Shown piece after piece: positions 35,701 through 44,367 of a stretch of DNA of 55,712 bases. The stretch spans positions 1 through 55,712 of the forward strand of contig CAJQSI010000032.1 of the NCBI GenBank assembly GCA_905612515.1, given 5' to 3'. Below the pieces are notes generated by a model that was given only the letters and a program-made list of their open reading frames with translations, had not been told where the DNA came from and did not search any database. Position 1 is the stretch's first letter. Every line of letters starts with the position of its first letter. Position numbers and translations under genes: made by a program. The DNA is from an uncultured Opitutales bacterium (GTDB lineage: Bacteria; Verrucomicrobiota; Verrucomicrobiia; Opitutales; Seribacteraceae).

Positions 35701-36303
35701 CATCAATACGATTCGAAAAAATGGACGCCGACTATACTGGATATGGTCGAACAAGTCATGGTTACCGAACTGGAACCCGGGTTGTCACTGAACAAACTGG
35801 AAAAGGCCGACCGCATGGAGGAGATGGAGTTTCACTTCCCGATGGCTCCGGGCTTTCTTCCTGAACTTTCCGGTTCCCTTCCCGAGGATTCGATTCTCAA
35901 GAAATATCTTGTCCGCTTGAGCCGTGAAGATTATCGCAGGATTGAGGAAAACGGATACCTTAAGGGCTTGGTCGACCTGATTTTCAGGGCAAATGGAAAA
36001 TACTACGTCCTCGACTGGAAATCGAATAAGCTAAGTGGGCGGACTGAAGGGTTCGGAGATAAGGAAATCGAAAAGGAGATGCTAACCCATCACTACGTCC
36101 TCCAGTATCACCTCTATGTGGTTGCCGTCCACCGCTTCCTGCATAGCCGAATGAAGGACTACTCTTACGAAAGAAACTTCGGCGGGGTGTATTACCTGTT
36201 CTTGCGCGGAATGAACGTCGGATCGGAGAACGGGATTTATTTCGATTTGCCCGATCTCGAAACGGTACGCATTTTGGAGAACTTTCTAGTTCCTGGAAAA
36301 TGA
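32737..36303 (+). CDS. recB: Exodeoxyribonuclease V beta subunit RecB (helicase-nuclease)
   Basis: The 1188-aa product matches full-length RecB (about 1180 aa). Walker A is EASAGTGKTYALA near residue 25, and motif II is EAALIDEFQDTDPVQFEIF near residue 380. Motif IV/V includes RILTVHKSKGLEYPIVFLPG and motif VI VLYVALTRSAARCYVY. The C-terminal RecB-family nuclease is complete, with an upstream His (NFMHDVFEHLDF), then GLVDLIFRANGKYYVLDWKS supplying the metal-binding Asp, Asp and Lys. It should therefore be an active 3'-5' helicase and endonuclease. The start overlaps recC and the stop overlaps recD by four bases each, typical of stoichiometric complex subunits. Confidence 0.95.
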   Translation: MSELKAFDSSKTKLEKGVTLLEASAGTGKTYALARIFLRLIAEEGVEVGKILTVTFTSAATEELRDRIRSLLVESHDTLLEEPTPGEDPTFSRLRALEGVSKEECVRRIKLSITCFDEAIISTIHGFCNRVLTENSFETQSLFEAELDKASKEMAMEGVQEYWREKFASAHPVVSASASTKNVNLEDMAVFFNGLPRTQEYELGFEEEVEAKAAVDSLIAAFDRLKTSWSAGQVDYADYVSNCLAKNARPKTNLERHSRILNQALLNDEPSPTGIEILDEMRASKLKPKREFDEREKPSFSEDADVFWSALESFGRAVRVDCVKYLERRIGEWKARRGLLFFDDLLSLTAQAVASKGKDGDALRDGLRESFEAALIDEFQDTDPVQFEIFRELFGETGKHWLYLIGDPKQSIYRFRGADLEAYFDFAQKTKAVKYSLDTNYRTVTPLVESINAFFSKSDEPFLHSELLFSPVNPNREGEADKEKIYLEDGERKPAFVIRALDWRKEKEPKADEARRAIRKDMANEIHRLLSTGTIGGEKVRAKDVAVLVRSNPDARKVWKYFRKRGLAAVVFTDVSLFESPEAKELLWVLEGLVNARNERAIKRALATGLLGMTSADFQSWQDEPAKWDEWVGTFREYHETWRKKGIYVAMRELFRKTRAIPRNLRRPDGERRVTNFLHLAEVLHQATSTNPLSPSSLVVWLRTRMEQSDVSNDEYQLRLESQSESIRILTVHKSKGLEYPIVFLPGLSFLSGGKGDDFKYHREDGKLVVDLKKTAGEDALSLGKREEEQEDARVLYVALTRSAARCYVYHAPVKISGKARVPAQVRMMRSWGSQAQSDESEDSGPQDGNAMSEAVEQWVAGLSGQADYATFTDEQADFVGEGNVESGNLEEDSLQAENWNPERKIPRAKIVESFSGLSKQVGFDGRDLDGISDGQDQQEDFLGEEKTPIFKFPAGATPGNFMHDVFEHLDFSDSSNWKGFIEDKLKQHQYDSKKWTPTILDMVEQVMVTELEPGLSLNKLEKADRMEEMEFHFPMAPGFLPELSGSLPEDSILKKYLVRLSREDYRRIEENGYLKGLVDLIFRANGKYYVLDWKSNKLSGRTEGFGDKEIEKEMLTHHYVLQYHLYVVAVHRFLHSRMKDYSYERNFGGVYYLFLRGMNVGSENGIYFDLPDLETVRILENFLVPGK

Positions 36304-38021
36304 GAGCAGAAACGAAAGACGAAAGAGACTGGGAACTGGATGCATTGGCCTCGGCAATCTCATCTTTTTTTGAACGCAGGGTAAAAGGGGAAGAGGGCAA
36401 GGCATTGGCCAGATTGGCCGGGGAATTGGCCGCAAAGGCCGGAACCGGGGCCAGTCACCTCGAGTCCCGACAGGCGGAGGAAATCTTTGAGAACTGGGCT
36501 TCCCTTCCCGCGGTAGGGAGCGAGGACGAAACCTTGCCACTCGTTCGAACCGGGGATGGCAAATTGTATTTCCGCAGGTTTTACGAGTACGAGAAGCAGG
36601 TGGCGGACGCGCTCGGCAAGCGCCTCGCCCGTCCTCCGGTTCCCGCGGCGCAGGGGACGATTGATTTCTTCAAGAGTTCTCTTGATGCCCAAGTTGACGA
36701 TCAACAGGCCCTTGCCGTGGGGGTTTCCGTTCAGAAGGACCTCCTACTCCTCACGGGTGGTCCGGGCACGGGCAAGACCCGAACCATCGTGACTATGCTC
36801 GCCGCCCATTTGGAGGCAAACCCGGGCATGCGCATCGCCTTGGCCGCGCCAACGGGCAAGGCTGCCTTCCGGATGAGAGAGTCGGTTCTCGAGACAATGG
36901 GCTCGCTCGACTTGCCCGACTCAATTCGTTCGGTTCTCCTCGATTCCGCCCGTTCCACCACCCTTCATCGTTTGCTTGGTTCCAGGATCGGATCCGTGGA
37001 TTTCCGTAGAAACAAAGGGAATCCGCTTCCCCATGATCTCGTGGTGGTGGACGAAGCTTCCATGGTCGACCTCCCTTTGATGGCAAAGCTATGCGACGCG
37101 CTCCGGGATGAAGCCAAAATGATTCTCGTCGGCGATGCCGATCAATTGGCTCCGGTCCAAGGCGGAGCGGTTTTCAACGGCTTGGTGAAGCCATCGAAAC
37201 GCAACGTCTTTTCCCCCACCGACTTGCCCATGATGACTGCTTTCTCCAATTCGGGAACGAAATCGGAGGGTGAGGACCCTCTGGCCGGAAGTCTGGTTTG
37301 TCTCAGTCGGGTACACCGCAGGGAAGGGAGTCCTTCCGCGGCGGTTTTGGGCGAACTGTGCGATGCTATCAGGGACGGAAGGACGGACGATGCCTTGGCA
37401 TCGGCAAAGGCGGGAGGGGAGAGCATTCGTTTCGTCGAGAAATTGGACGACCCTTCGATCGACCCGTCCATTCAGGCCGGCTTCGAGCGCCTTGCTCAGA
37501 CCCAATCCCCCGCTGATGCTCTTTTGGCTCTGAGAGACTTTCGCATTCTTTGCGCCCACAATCATGGTCGGTACGGGGTTGCGAATTGGAACTTGCGTGC
37601 GGACGGTTTGCTTCCATCCGACGAATTGCGGCCCCGCCCCGTGGTGGTCGGGGTGAACGACTACACGGTCGGTTTGTTCAACGGGGACGACGGAGTGGAA
37701 CTGGGAAACCGAGCTCATTTCGGGGCGGAAGACGGAACTCGCGAAGTCGCCCGTTCCAGGCTTCCCAATCATCAACTCGGCTATGCTTCCACTATCCATC
37801 GTAGCCAAGGTTCCGAATTCGAGGAGGTTATGATTGTCCTGCCTCCCGCGGATGCGAGGTTGCTCACGAGGGAGCTTCTCTACGTGGCGGTCAGTCGGGC
37901 CAAGAAGGGAATCATCTTGGTGGGAGACGAAGATGCCCTCGAGACTGCAATCGAACGAACCGAGGAATCCCGTTCGGGCGTGCTGGACATTTTGAAAGGA
38001 AAATATGCAAAAGCCGACTAA
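36300..38021 (+). CDS. recD: Exodeoxyribonuclease V alpha subunit RecD (5'-3' helicase)
   Basis: The 573-aa product is a superfamily 1B helicase. An N-terminal RecB-contacting region (~1-140) precedes Walker A LTGGPGTGKTRTI (near residue 153), motif II VVDEASMVDLPLMAKL, motif III LVGDADQLAPVQGGAVFN, and the C-terminal YASTIHRSQGSEFEEVMIVL and LLYVAVSRAKKG. The length fits the RecD1 subfamily found in RecBCD (E. coli 608 aa) rather than the longer stand-alone RecD2. The motor completes the dual-helicase RecBCD. The reading frame overlaps recB by 4 and sbcD by 17 bases. Confidence 0.95.
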   Translation: MRAETKDERDWELDALASAISSFFERRVKGEEGKALARLAGELAAKAGTGASHLESRQAEEIFENWASLPAVGSEDETLPLVRTGDGKLYFRRFYEYEKQVADALGKRLARPPVPAAQGTIDFFKSSLDAQVDDQQALAVGVSVQKDLLLLTGGPGTGKTRTIVTMLAAHLEANPGMRIALAAPTGKAAFRMRESVLETMGSLDLPDSIRSVLLDSARSTTLHRLLGSRIGSVDFRRNKGNPLPHDLVVVDEASMVDLPLMAKLCDALRDEAKMILVGDADQLAPVQGGAVFNGLVKPSKRNVFSPTDLPMMTAFSNSGTKSEGEDPLAGSLVCLSRVHRREGSPSAAVLGELCDAIRDGRTDDALASAKAGGESIRFVEKLDDPSIDPSIQAGFERLAQTQSPADALLALRDFRILCAHNHGRYGVANWNLRADGLLPSDELRPRPVVVGVNDYTVGLFNGDDGVELGNRAHFGAEDGTREVARSRLPNHQLGYASTIHRSQGSEFEEVMIVLPPADARLLTRELLYVAVSRAKKGIILVGDEDALETAIERTEESRSGVLDILKGKYAKAD

Positions 38022-39240
38022 CTCTTATCGAATTATCCATACTGCGGACTGGCACTTGGGCAAGACATTGGAGGGCCAGTCGAGGGAGGATGAGCATGAT
38101 CGCTTCCTTGCTTGGTTGCTCGAACAGGTAGGTGAGCTGGAAGTCGATGCCGTCATCGTTGCAGGTGATGTGTTCGATAGCGGAATCCCACCGCAAAATG
38201 CCGTTCGGCGGTACTTCGAGTTCGTTTCCAATTTGAGAGATCGGAGTGCTTGCAAGCTGGTGGTGATCGGGGGGAATCACGATTCGGCAAATCAATTGGA
38301 AGCTCCCGTTCCGGTTCTCGAGTTTCTCGGAACCCGGGTGGACGGCCGGGTCAAGGAGGATCCCGAAGCGCGCATTCTCCACTTGCCAGATTCCGGAAAT
38401 CCGCAGGTGGCTGTTGCCATGATTCCCTTCTTGCGGGATGCGGACGTCCGCAAGGGCAAGGCGGGCGAGAGCCCGGATGAGATCCGTAAAAGCCTGACAG
38501 AGGGTATCAGGGGAAAATACGAAGAGACCGCTCAAGCCTTGAACGCGTTGTCGTGCCCGGCTCTTGCAACCGGGCACTTGACGGTCACTGGCATGCGTTC
38601 TTCCGAGAGCGAACGGGACATTATCGGTGGCTTGGGCGACGTGTCGCACAAGATTTTCCCCGAGCGTTTCGGATATGTCGCGCTTGGGCATCTCCACCGC
38701 CCGCAGAGCCCGGACGATGGACGAGTGCGCTACTCGGGTTCCCCCATACCCCTTAGCTTCAGCGAGGCTGAGGATCACAAAGAGGTGCGGGTGCTGGACG
38801 TAACGCCGGATGGAATAAAAGACTTTTCCCTGCCTATTCCCATTTCCCGCAATCTCGTTCAACTAAAGGTTTCTTTCGATGAGCTTGAAAGCCGAATTCC
38901 GGAATTTTCCCCGGATGCGGCCGAACTGACTACCTGGGTCGAGGTGGTTGTCGAAGGGGCGGTTTTCGGGGATGAATTGTCCAATCGTGTTCGCGAACTT
39001 GCAGAGGGCAAAGGCTACGAGATCCTCAAGGTCGTTCGCTTGAAGGGAGAGAACGAGAAGGGTGGGGCAATCCTGGCGGATGGAGAGAACTATGAATTCA
39101 TTCTCGATCACCCTGACCAGGTATTCCAGCGATTGCTCGATCAAAAAGAAGTGACGGATGAGACTGAACGCGAGAGACTAAAGGTTCTTTTCGGCCATGT
39201 TCGTGCTCTGGTTGAGCAGGAGGAGGGTGAGGAGTCGTGA
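38005..39240 (+). CDS. sbcD: Exonuclease SbcD (Mre11-type phosphoesterase)
   Basis: The 411-aa product has all five Mre11/SbcD metal motifs: HTADWHLG (Asp, His), AGDVFDSG (Asp), GGNHDSAN (Asn-His), the His of ATGHLTV, and LGHLHRPQ. The C-terminal cap follows. It forms the nuclease part of SbcCD, which opens hairpins and blocked DNA ends. The start lies 17 bases inside recD, and the end overlaps sbcC (GTGA), so the complex is translated from the same transcript as RecBCD. Having both DNA-end-processing machines in one operon is noteworthy. Confidence 0.94.
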   Translation: MQKPTNSYRIIHTADWHLGKTLEGQSREDEHDRFLAWLLEQVGELEVDAVIVAGDVFDSGIPPQNAVRRYFEFVSNLRDRSACKLVVIGGNHDSANQLEAPVPVLEFLGTRVDGRVKEDPEARILHLPDSGNPQVAVAMIPFLRDADVRKGKAGESPDEIRKSLTEGIRGKYEETAQALNALSCPALATGHLTVTGMRSSESERDIIGGLGDVSHKIFPERFGYVALGHLHRPQSPDDGRVRYSGSPIPLSFSEAEDHKEVRVLDVTPDGIKDFSLPIPISRNLVQLKVSFDELESRIPEFSPDAAELTTWVEVVVEGAVFGDELSNRVRELAEGKGYEILKVVRLKGENEKGGAILADGENYEFILDHPDQVFQRLLDQKEVTDETERERLKVLFGHVRALVEQEEGEES

Positions 39241-42179
39241 AAATCCTTAAGATAAGACTCAGGAATCTGAATTCTCTCAAGGGGGATCACGTCGTGAACC
39301 TGGATCGAGAACCCTTTGCCGGTTCGGGACTCTTTGCCATCGTAGGACGAACAGGGGCGGGGAAGACGACTTTGCTCGATGCCGTGACTCTTGCCCTTTA
39401 TGGCAAGGTCGCGCGGTACGGGGGAGACAAGCCTGAGAACGTTCTGAACCGGAGGTGCGGGGAATGCAGGGCCGAGGTTGAATTCTTGCTGCCTGCCGGA
39501 AGATTTCGGGCGACTTGGGAGATGAGGCGGGCCCGTAACAAACCGGGTGGAGTTCTCCAACCGCCGAAGCGCTACGTCTACGATTGCGACGGAAACCCCC
39601 TTGCCCAGCAAGTCACGGAAGCAAATGCCAAGATAGAGGAATTGACGGGGCTGGATTACGAACGTTTTCTACGAAGCGCCATGCTGGCCCAAGGAGATTT
39701 CGACCGCTTTCTTTCAGCCAAACCGGCCGAGCGTTCCGAGTTGCTTGAAGCCCTCACGGGAACCGGGATCTATTCACGACTGAGCGAAGTTGCCTTTCGT
39801 GAGGCGAAAAACCGGGAAGAGAACATTCAGGCCATGGAGCGGGACTGGAAGGATATCGTGGTTATGACGGCCGAGCAACGGACCGATACCGAAGACAAGG
39901 TGAAGGCCTTTGCAGAAAAGGAAAAGCTTCAGGATGAACGAAGGAAGAAAGATCTCGAGGTGCATGGCGAGATCCCTGATCTGAAAAAGGCGAGAAAGGA
40001 TAAGGCCGATGCAGAAGCGGAGATCAAGAAGAGCGAGGAGGAACTCAGGCAAGCAAAGGAGGACTTCGAAAAACTTGGTAGGCATGAATTGGCCCAACCC
40101 TTTACCGATGAACTGGCTAGGTTCGACCAAGCCAAGAACAACCACAAGTCTGCCGTTCAATTCTGCAAGGATGCCAGTGAAGATCAGGTTCGGGGGAGAA
40201 AGGGTTTCGAGCAGGCAACGGAATCCTATCGGGCAAGCATGACTGCCCGAATTGTTGCGCTCGGTAAGGAGCTCAAGGATTTGGACGTTTCCTTAAAGGC
40301 GGATAAGGAAACCGAGAAGGAATTGAAGAATTGGCTCGAACGGCGAAAGTCTGACCTGCAATTGGAAGAGCAAGAGTCCGATTTGCTGCGCGGTTTGGAT
40401 CACCTGGCTCGGAGTAGGATTGATTTTTCCACTAAACGGAAGAGATGGAAGGACTCGATTGATGAACTTTTGCCGGAAGATTTGGCAAATTTGGGTTTGG
40501 ACCATTCAATGGACGTAACCGCTATGGAGAAAGCCCGCCCGAGCTTGCTCGAGCGAATGGGCAATTGGGCTGGAAAACTTGAGGAGTCCAGGAAAAAGCT
40601 GAAAGAGGATTTCACCCTAAAGAGTGACCACTTGGAGAAATCAATGCGACTGGCAAGCATGGAGCAACACCGGCACACGCTGGTCGATGGCGAGCCCTGT
40701 CAATTGTGCGGTTCCCTCGAACATCCATACTCCGCCCACGCTCCTGATCCAGGGATGGACAGAATAGAGGAAGCCAAAAGGAAAAGCGAGCAAGCCCTCA
40801 CTCAAGCCACTGAACGGGTAAGTTCATTCAAGTTGGCCAATGACAAGATTTTGGAGAGAGAGCGGGAAATGCTCGATTCTCGGAATGCTTCGAGGGAAGC
40901 GGGAAAATCGCTTGTTTCCGTGCTTTCCCCGTTTGCAATTCCGTTGCCCGAAGCGGGCAAGGAAACCGAGTTGGAGGATAAGTTGAAGGAAAGGGCGAGA
41001 GGGTGCCGCAATAAACTTAACGAACTGAAAAACCTCGGACCGAGAATTGAAAACAACGAGGTCCGGTTGGTTCCTTTGGGTGAAAAACTCAGTCAAATAA
41101 ATAAATCTCTCCTGACCTTGCCTGTTCGCGGAGAAGAGGTTCCCGAATCACCGGAGGAACCATCTGACGTTGAGCGAGCCCTGGAAGATTATGATTCTGC
41201 TAGAGTGCAATTGAATGATGCCCAGGCGACCTTGAAGGAGAGAGAGTTACGGGAAAAGAAATTGAAGGTTGAATCGGAGGCTTCCGGACATTCATTGCAG
41301 GAAAGGATCAAGGATTCGTCCTTCGAGTCCCTAGAATCCTTGGTCGAGGCAAAATTACCCGACGAGCAGGCTCTGCGCATCCGCCAAAGAAAGAATAACT
41401 TGGAAAAGAACCGAGTCGAGTGGAGGATCAAGAGGGAGGTTGCGGATTCCGCAATTTCCGATCTGGTCAAGAAAAAGATCCCCGAAGGGGAGGAAGCGGA
41501 ACAGTTTATCGCCGCCTTTCGGGACCTCGAGGAATCACTGAAACAACTCAGGATCGATCTGCATGACGCCAAAAACTCATTGGTCGCGGATGATGAGAAG
41601 AAGAAGCTGACCGCGGAGAAAAAGAAGCTCTGGGAGGATGCGGGAAAAGCTCTCGACGACTGGAAGAAGCTCAGGGAATTAATCGGATCGGCCGATGGGA
41701 AGAAATTCCGAACCTTTGCCCAAGCCCTTTCTCTCAGCGCCTTGGTGAGCAAGGCAAATCGTCACTTGTCCAAGCTTGCTCCTCGATACGAGATCGAAGT
41801 CGACCAAAAGGAAAGTCTCGGACTGCAGGTGAAGGATCTTAACGAGGCGGGCGAGATCCGTCCCGTCGCCAGCCTGTCCGGAGGAGAGAAGTTTCTCGCC
41901 AGCTTGTCCATGGCCTTGGGGTTGTCCGACTTGGCGAGTACGAAAATCTCGATAGAGACCCTGTTCATTGACGAGGGATTCGGGAGCCTGGACGCGGAGT
42001 ACCTGGAAGAGGCGGTTAACGTTTTGGAAAGCCTCAAGCATCAAAGCAAGACGGTCGGGGTGATCTCGCACGTTGAGTTACTCAAGGAACGAATCCTCGT
42101 TCGCATAAGCGTGGAAACCAAGGCTGACGGATCAAGTTGGTTGAACGTCCCAAAACCTAGTCATACGGAGAATGCCTGA
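39237..42179 (+). CDS. sbcC: Exonuclease SbcC (Rad50-type ATPase)
   Basis: The 980-aa product has a GTG start. Walker A is VGRTGAGKTTLLDAVTLALY near residue 40. A very long coiled coil (~180-830) is interrupted near residue 487 by the zinc hook GEPCQLCGSLEHPY (Cys-Gln-Leu-Cys). The C-terminal ATPase lobe has VASLSGGEKFLASLSMALGL (signature) and TLFIDEGFGSLDAEYLEEAV (Walker B and D-loop). It partners SbcD. The stop is the end of the operon; 40 bases later the sequence becomes A/T-rich and enters the truncated AddA-like frame. Confidence 0.95.
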   Translation: MKILKIRLRNLNSLKGDHVVNLDREPFAGSGLFAIVGRTGAGKTTLLDAVTLALYGKVARYGGDKPENVLNRRCGECRAEVEFLLPAGRFRATWEMRRARNKPGGVLQPPKRYVYDCDGNPLAQQVTEANAKIEELTGLDYERFLRSAMLAQGDFDRFLSAKPAERSELLEALTGTGIYSRLSEVAFREAKNREENIQAMERDWKDIVVMTAEQRTDTEDKVKAFAEKEKLQDERRKKDLEVHGEIPDLKKARKDKADAEAEIKKSEEELRQAKEDFEKLGRHELAQPFTDELARFDQAKNNHKSAVQFCKDASEDQVRGRKGFEQATESYRASMTARIVALGKELKDLDVSLKADKETEKELKNWLERRKSDLQLEEQESDLLRGLDHLARSRIDFSTKRKRWKDSIDELLPEDLANLGLDHSMDVTAMEKARPSLLERMGNWAGKLEESRKKLKEDFTLKSDHLEKSMRLASMEQHRHTLVDGEPCQLCGSLEHPYSAHAPDPGMDRIEEAKRKSEQALTQATERVSSFKLANDKILEREREMLDSRNASREAGKSLVSVLSPFAIPLPEAGKETELEDKLKERARGCRNKLNELKNLGPRIENNEVRLVPLGEKLSQINKSLLTLPVRGEEVPESPEEPSDVERALEDYDSARVQLNDAQATLKERELREKKLKVESEASGHSLQERIKDSSFESLESLVEAKLPDEQALRIRQRKNNLEKNRVEWRIKREVADSAISDLVKKKIPEGEEAEQFIAAFRDLEESLKQLRIDLHDAKNSLVADDEKKKLTAEKKKLWEDAGKALDDWKKLRELIGSADGKKFRTFAQALSLSALVSKANRHLSKLAPRYEIEVDQKESLGLQVKDLNEAGEIRPVASLSGGEKFLASLSMALGLSDLASTKISIETLFIDEGFGSLDAEYLEEAVNVLESLKHQSKTVGVISHVELLKERILVRISVETKADGSSWLNVPKPSHTENA

Positions 42180-42217
42180 GGATCTTTCCTCCCCCCGTTT
42201 GAGCCATAAGTTTTTAA

Positions 42218-43450
42218 TTATTAATTAATGGTTGTATTAGAAAAGATATTAATTTACCTGCCTTCATTGAGTTTGCCAAGGGTAGCGAATCCTCGGGTGG
42301 CGCTTCCGAGAAAAGTGTTCGCGTGATGACCATACACAAATCCAAGGGCTTGACTTTCGATATGGTCATTCTTCCCGAGTTGGACGGAAACGCTCTCGAT
42401 GCTTTGCGTCGAGGTCCTCAAGGATCCCCTCTAGATTTATACGTCAAGAATTCGGCAGACGGAGAGGGAGTTGAGTGGACGCTTGATTGGCCCAATTCGC
42501 TTTTCTCAGGAGCCGACTCGACGTTGGCCGGAATAATAGCTTCCGATCGAGGCGAAGCCGTTTTTGAAAACCTCTGCAAACTTTACGTCGGGATGACGCG
42601 TCCTCGACAGGGCCTTTACTTGTTTTCGAAGTGCCCGGCGGTGAAGAAAGATCCGCCCGTCAACTACGTCGAGTTGTTAAACCAGACCCTTTCTTCCGTT
42701 TCCGAAGAGGATCGCGAAAACGTTGAGTCCATACTACCCCTGTCGGCAGGCGAGATGGAGCTTCGCCACTCGAGAGGTTCTCCTGGATGGTTTGCCGAAC
42801 ATGGTTCGCAAAGTTCCGAACCTTCAGATGCCCTTTCGTCTCTCCTGGAGGTTGATGATTCGCTTTCCACCGTCATTTTATTAGTATCCCCGACAAGTCC
42901 GTCGAAGCACGATAAAGCAAAAGCAATTCTCGGTGAATCTCTTTTCGGAAAGGAGCGAGACAGAGCCACGGACCTTGGAACTGAAGTCCATGAGCTCTTT
43001 GAGGAAATCGAGTGGTTGGAAGACGATGCTGCCGTTCAAGTGTTCTTACTGGAAATTAAGGAGAAAGCGTCGGCAATTGCCTTTGAGCATGTTCGCAAAG
43101 TATTGGAAAACGAGGATACCCGTGCTCTCTTCGCCAAACCCGAGGGGGCAAGCGTGGTTTGGCGTGAGCAAACTTTTAGCCTCCTGTTGGAGGGCGAACT
43201 AGTAAACGGTACCTTCGATCGAGTGGTTCTCAAGCAAGATGCTTCTGGTCGATGGTTGTCTGCCGAAATCATCGACTATAAGACCGATAGGGACATCAAG
43301 AACGATGCTGATTTCGAGGTGGGCGCAGAGCGACATCGTAAACAGCTCGAGTTTTACAGGAAGGCTCTTTCATCCCTAACGGGTTTACCTGCGGGAAAAA
43401 TCTCCTTGGGACTCATTTATAGCACGATCCCATCGTCGACATTCCTCTAG
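42218..43450 (+). pseudogene. 3' remnant of an AddA/UvrD-type helicase-nuclease gene
   Basis: An uninterrupted frame follows a stop at 42215 and reads as helicase motif V and beyond: FIEFAKGSESSGGASEKSVR, then MTIHKSKGLTFDMVILPELD. Motif VI follows (LCKLYVGMTRPRQGLYLFSK). Then comes a RecB/AddA-family nuclease domain with its His (GTEVHELFEEIEW), the Asp of GTFDRVVLK, and AEIIDYKTD plus HRKQLEFYRKAL. Walker A, motif II and all 5' domains are missing, roughly 60-70 percent of a normal AddA. No credible start precedes it; an in-frame GTG lies at 42323. The nuclease residues are intact and there is no internal stop, so truncation is recent or the nuclease fragment is retained. It is not a second recB: its sequence differs clearly from the RecB encoded upstream. 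Confidence 0.75.
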
Positions 43451-43602
43451 AATTTTCCCTTTACAGAGGGAGTCCAAGTCCTTTGTTGGCATCGGAATTA
43501 ATGCCGAAACTATTTTGATTGACTTTATTTTATAGTTTTAAAATTTCCATTCCGAAAAAAAAAATTATTCTCGTAAGTTATTGCTAAAGAGAAGGGAGTG
43601 GG

Positions 43603-43628
43603 AATCTTGTAAAAAAGAATGCAAGATT
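43603..43628. promoter_or_regulatory. Inverted repeat AATCTTG/CAAGATT before the 181-aa gene
   Basis: AATCTTG (43603-43609) and CAAGATT (43622-43628) are perfect arms with a 12-base spacer in the 298-base A/T-rich gap 43451-43748. TGCAAGATTTTG (43620-43631) matches 11 of 12 bases of TGCAAGATATTG at 21630, upstream of the RHH-like gene. It is an operator candidate. I see no other gene in this gap; a TTGACT near 43518 lacks a convincing partner. Confidence 0.4.
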
Positions 43629-43748
43629 TTGAAACTTTTGGCTAACATAGTGTGGTTTTCTATTTTCTAAAATCCGCTTTTTTTCTTTTTCGCTCTCTTT
43701 AATTCGTTCCATGTGGCTCAAAACTTGCTTTTCACGCATATTTTCTAG

Positions 43749-44294
43749 ATGAACATTGAAGAATTCTTTAACCGTGAAGTGGCTTCAGCTCGCGAAGAGA
43801 TACTTCGTCGTGAGCAGGAAGAAAAGACTCGTACTGTGCCTGCCAACAAGCCTCATGCAAGTTTTCGCCCTTTTCTTCAAGCTGTCAGAAGAATTGAATC
43901 AAAGTTCGAAGGCTCAACCGAGGTGGATTTCCAATTCGGTGACAATTTCCTACGCATTGTACTTGGGGATGATAGAATACTGGAGGCTTTTTCACAAAAG
44001 AAAAAGTGCATTGAGGTGGTTACCCATTTTATGGGCTACAAAGTTCGTTTTGCCACGCAACCAATACGGTTCATTAGGCAATTCATAACCGAATTTTATC
44101 TTCGTCTTCGCATCGGTAATTTCCTTCGCTATCTGTTTTCCACCTATGAATATCCTCCTTGGGACGTGATCGAGCGCCGGAAGTCTTTTTCTAATGCGGT
44201 GGAAGCGGTAGAATATGTGATCCGCGCCTTGGCCGAGTACGCAGCCAAAATTGAAATCGAGGCCAAGCTTCGTCGTGAAGCGTCGGAGAACTAA
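43749..44294 (+). CDS. Conserved-looking hypothetical protein, 181 aa
   Basis: I do not recognise this protein. It has no signal peptide and no clear membrane segment. It has a charged N-terminal helix (EEFFNREVASAREEILRREQ), a central part with FQFGDNFLRIVLGDDRILEA, and a Phe/Arg/Tyr-rich segment (IRFIRQFITEFYLRLRIGNF) before the acidic-basic helical end. Its codon use looks like that of neighbours. It is preceded by a long A/T-rich gap with an inverted repeat and followed by a 165-base gap before the CNBD-like gene. It may be regulated together with the RHH-MscS-secretin operon, judging by the shared upstream motif only. Confidence 0.6.
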   Translation: MNIEEFFNREVASAREEILRREQEEKTRTVPANKPHASFRPFLQAVRRIESKFEGSTEVDFQFGDNFLRIVLGDDRILEAFSQKKKCIEVVTHFMGYKVRFATQPIRFIRQFITEFYLRLRIGNFLRYLFSTYEYPPWDVIERRKSFSNAVEAVEYVIRALAEYAAKIEIEAKLRREASEN

Positions 44295-44367
44295 AGCTTC
44301 GCGATTTTAGCGGAGTGCTGCTCTGTCTTGTTTGATTGAAGCAATTTCGCTCCAAAGTGAGTCTTTA

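Noticed and set aside
37912-38862. 316-codon antisense frame over sbcD
   Set aside because: It is opposite all SbcD metal motifs; no recognisable protein.
43518-43545. TTGACT with TAAAAT as a promoter before the 181-aa gene
   Set aside because: Spacing is about 14 bases, too short for a standard promoter.
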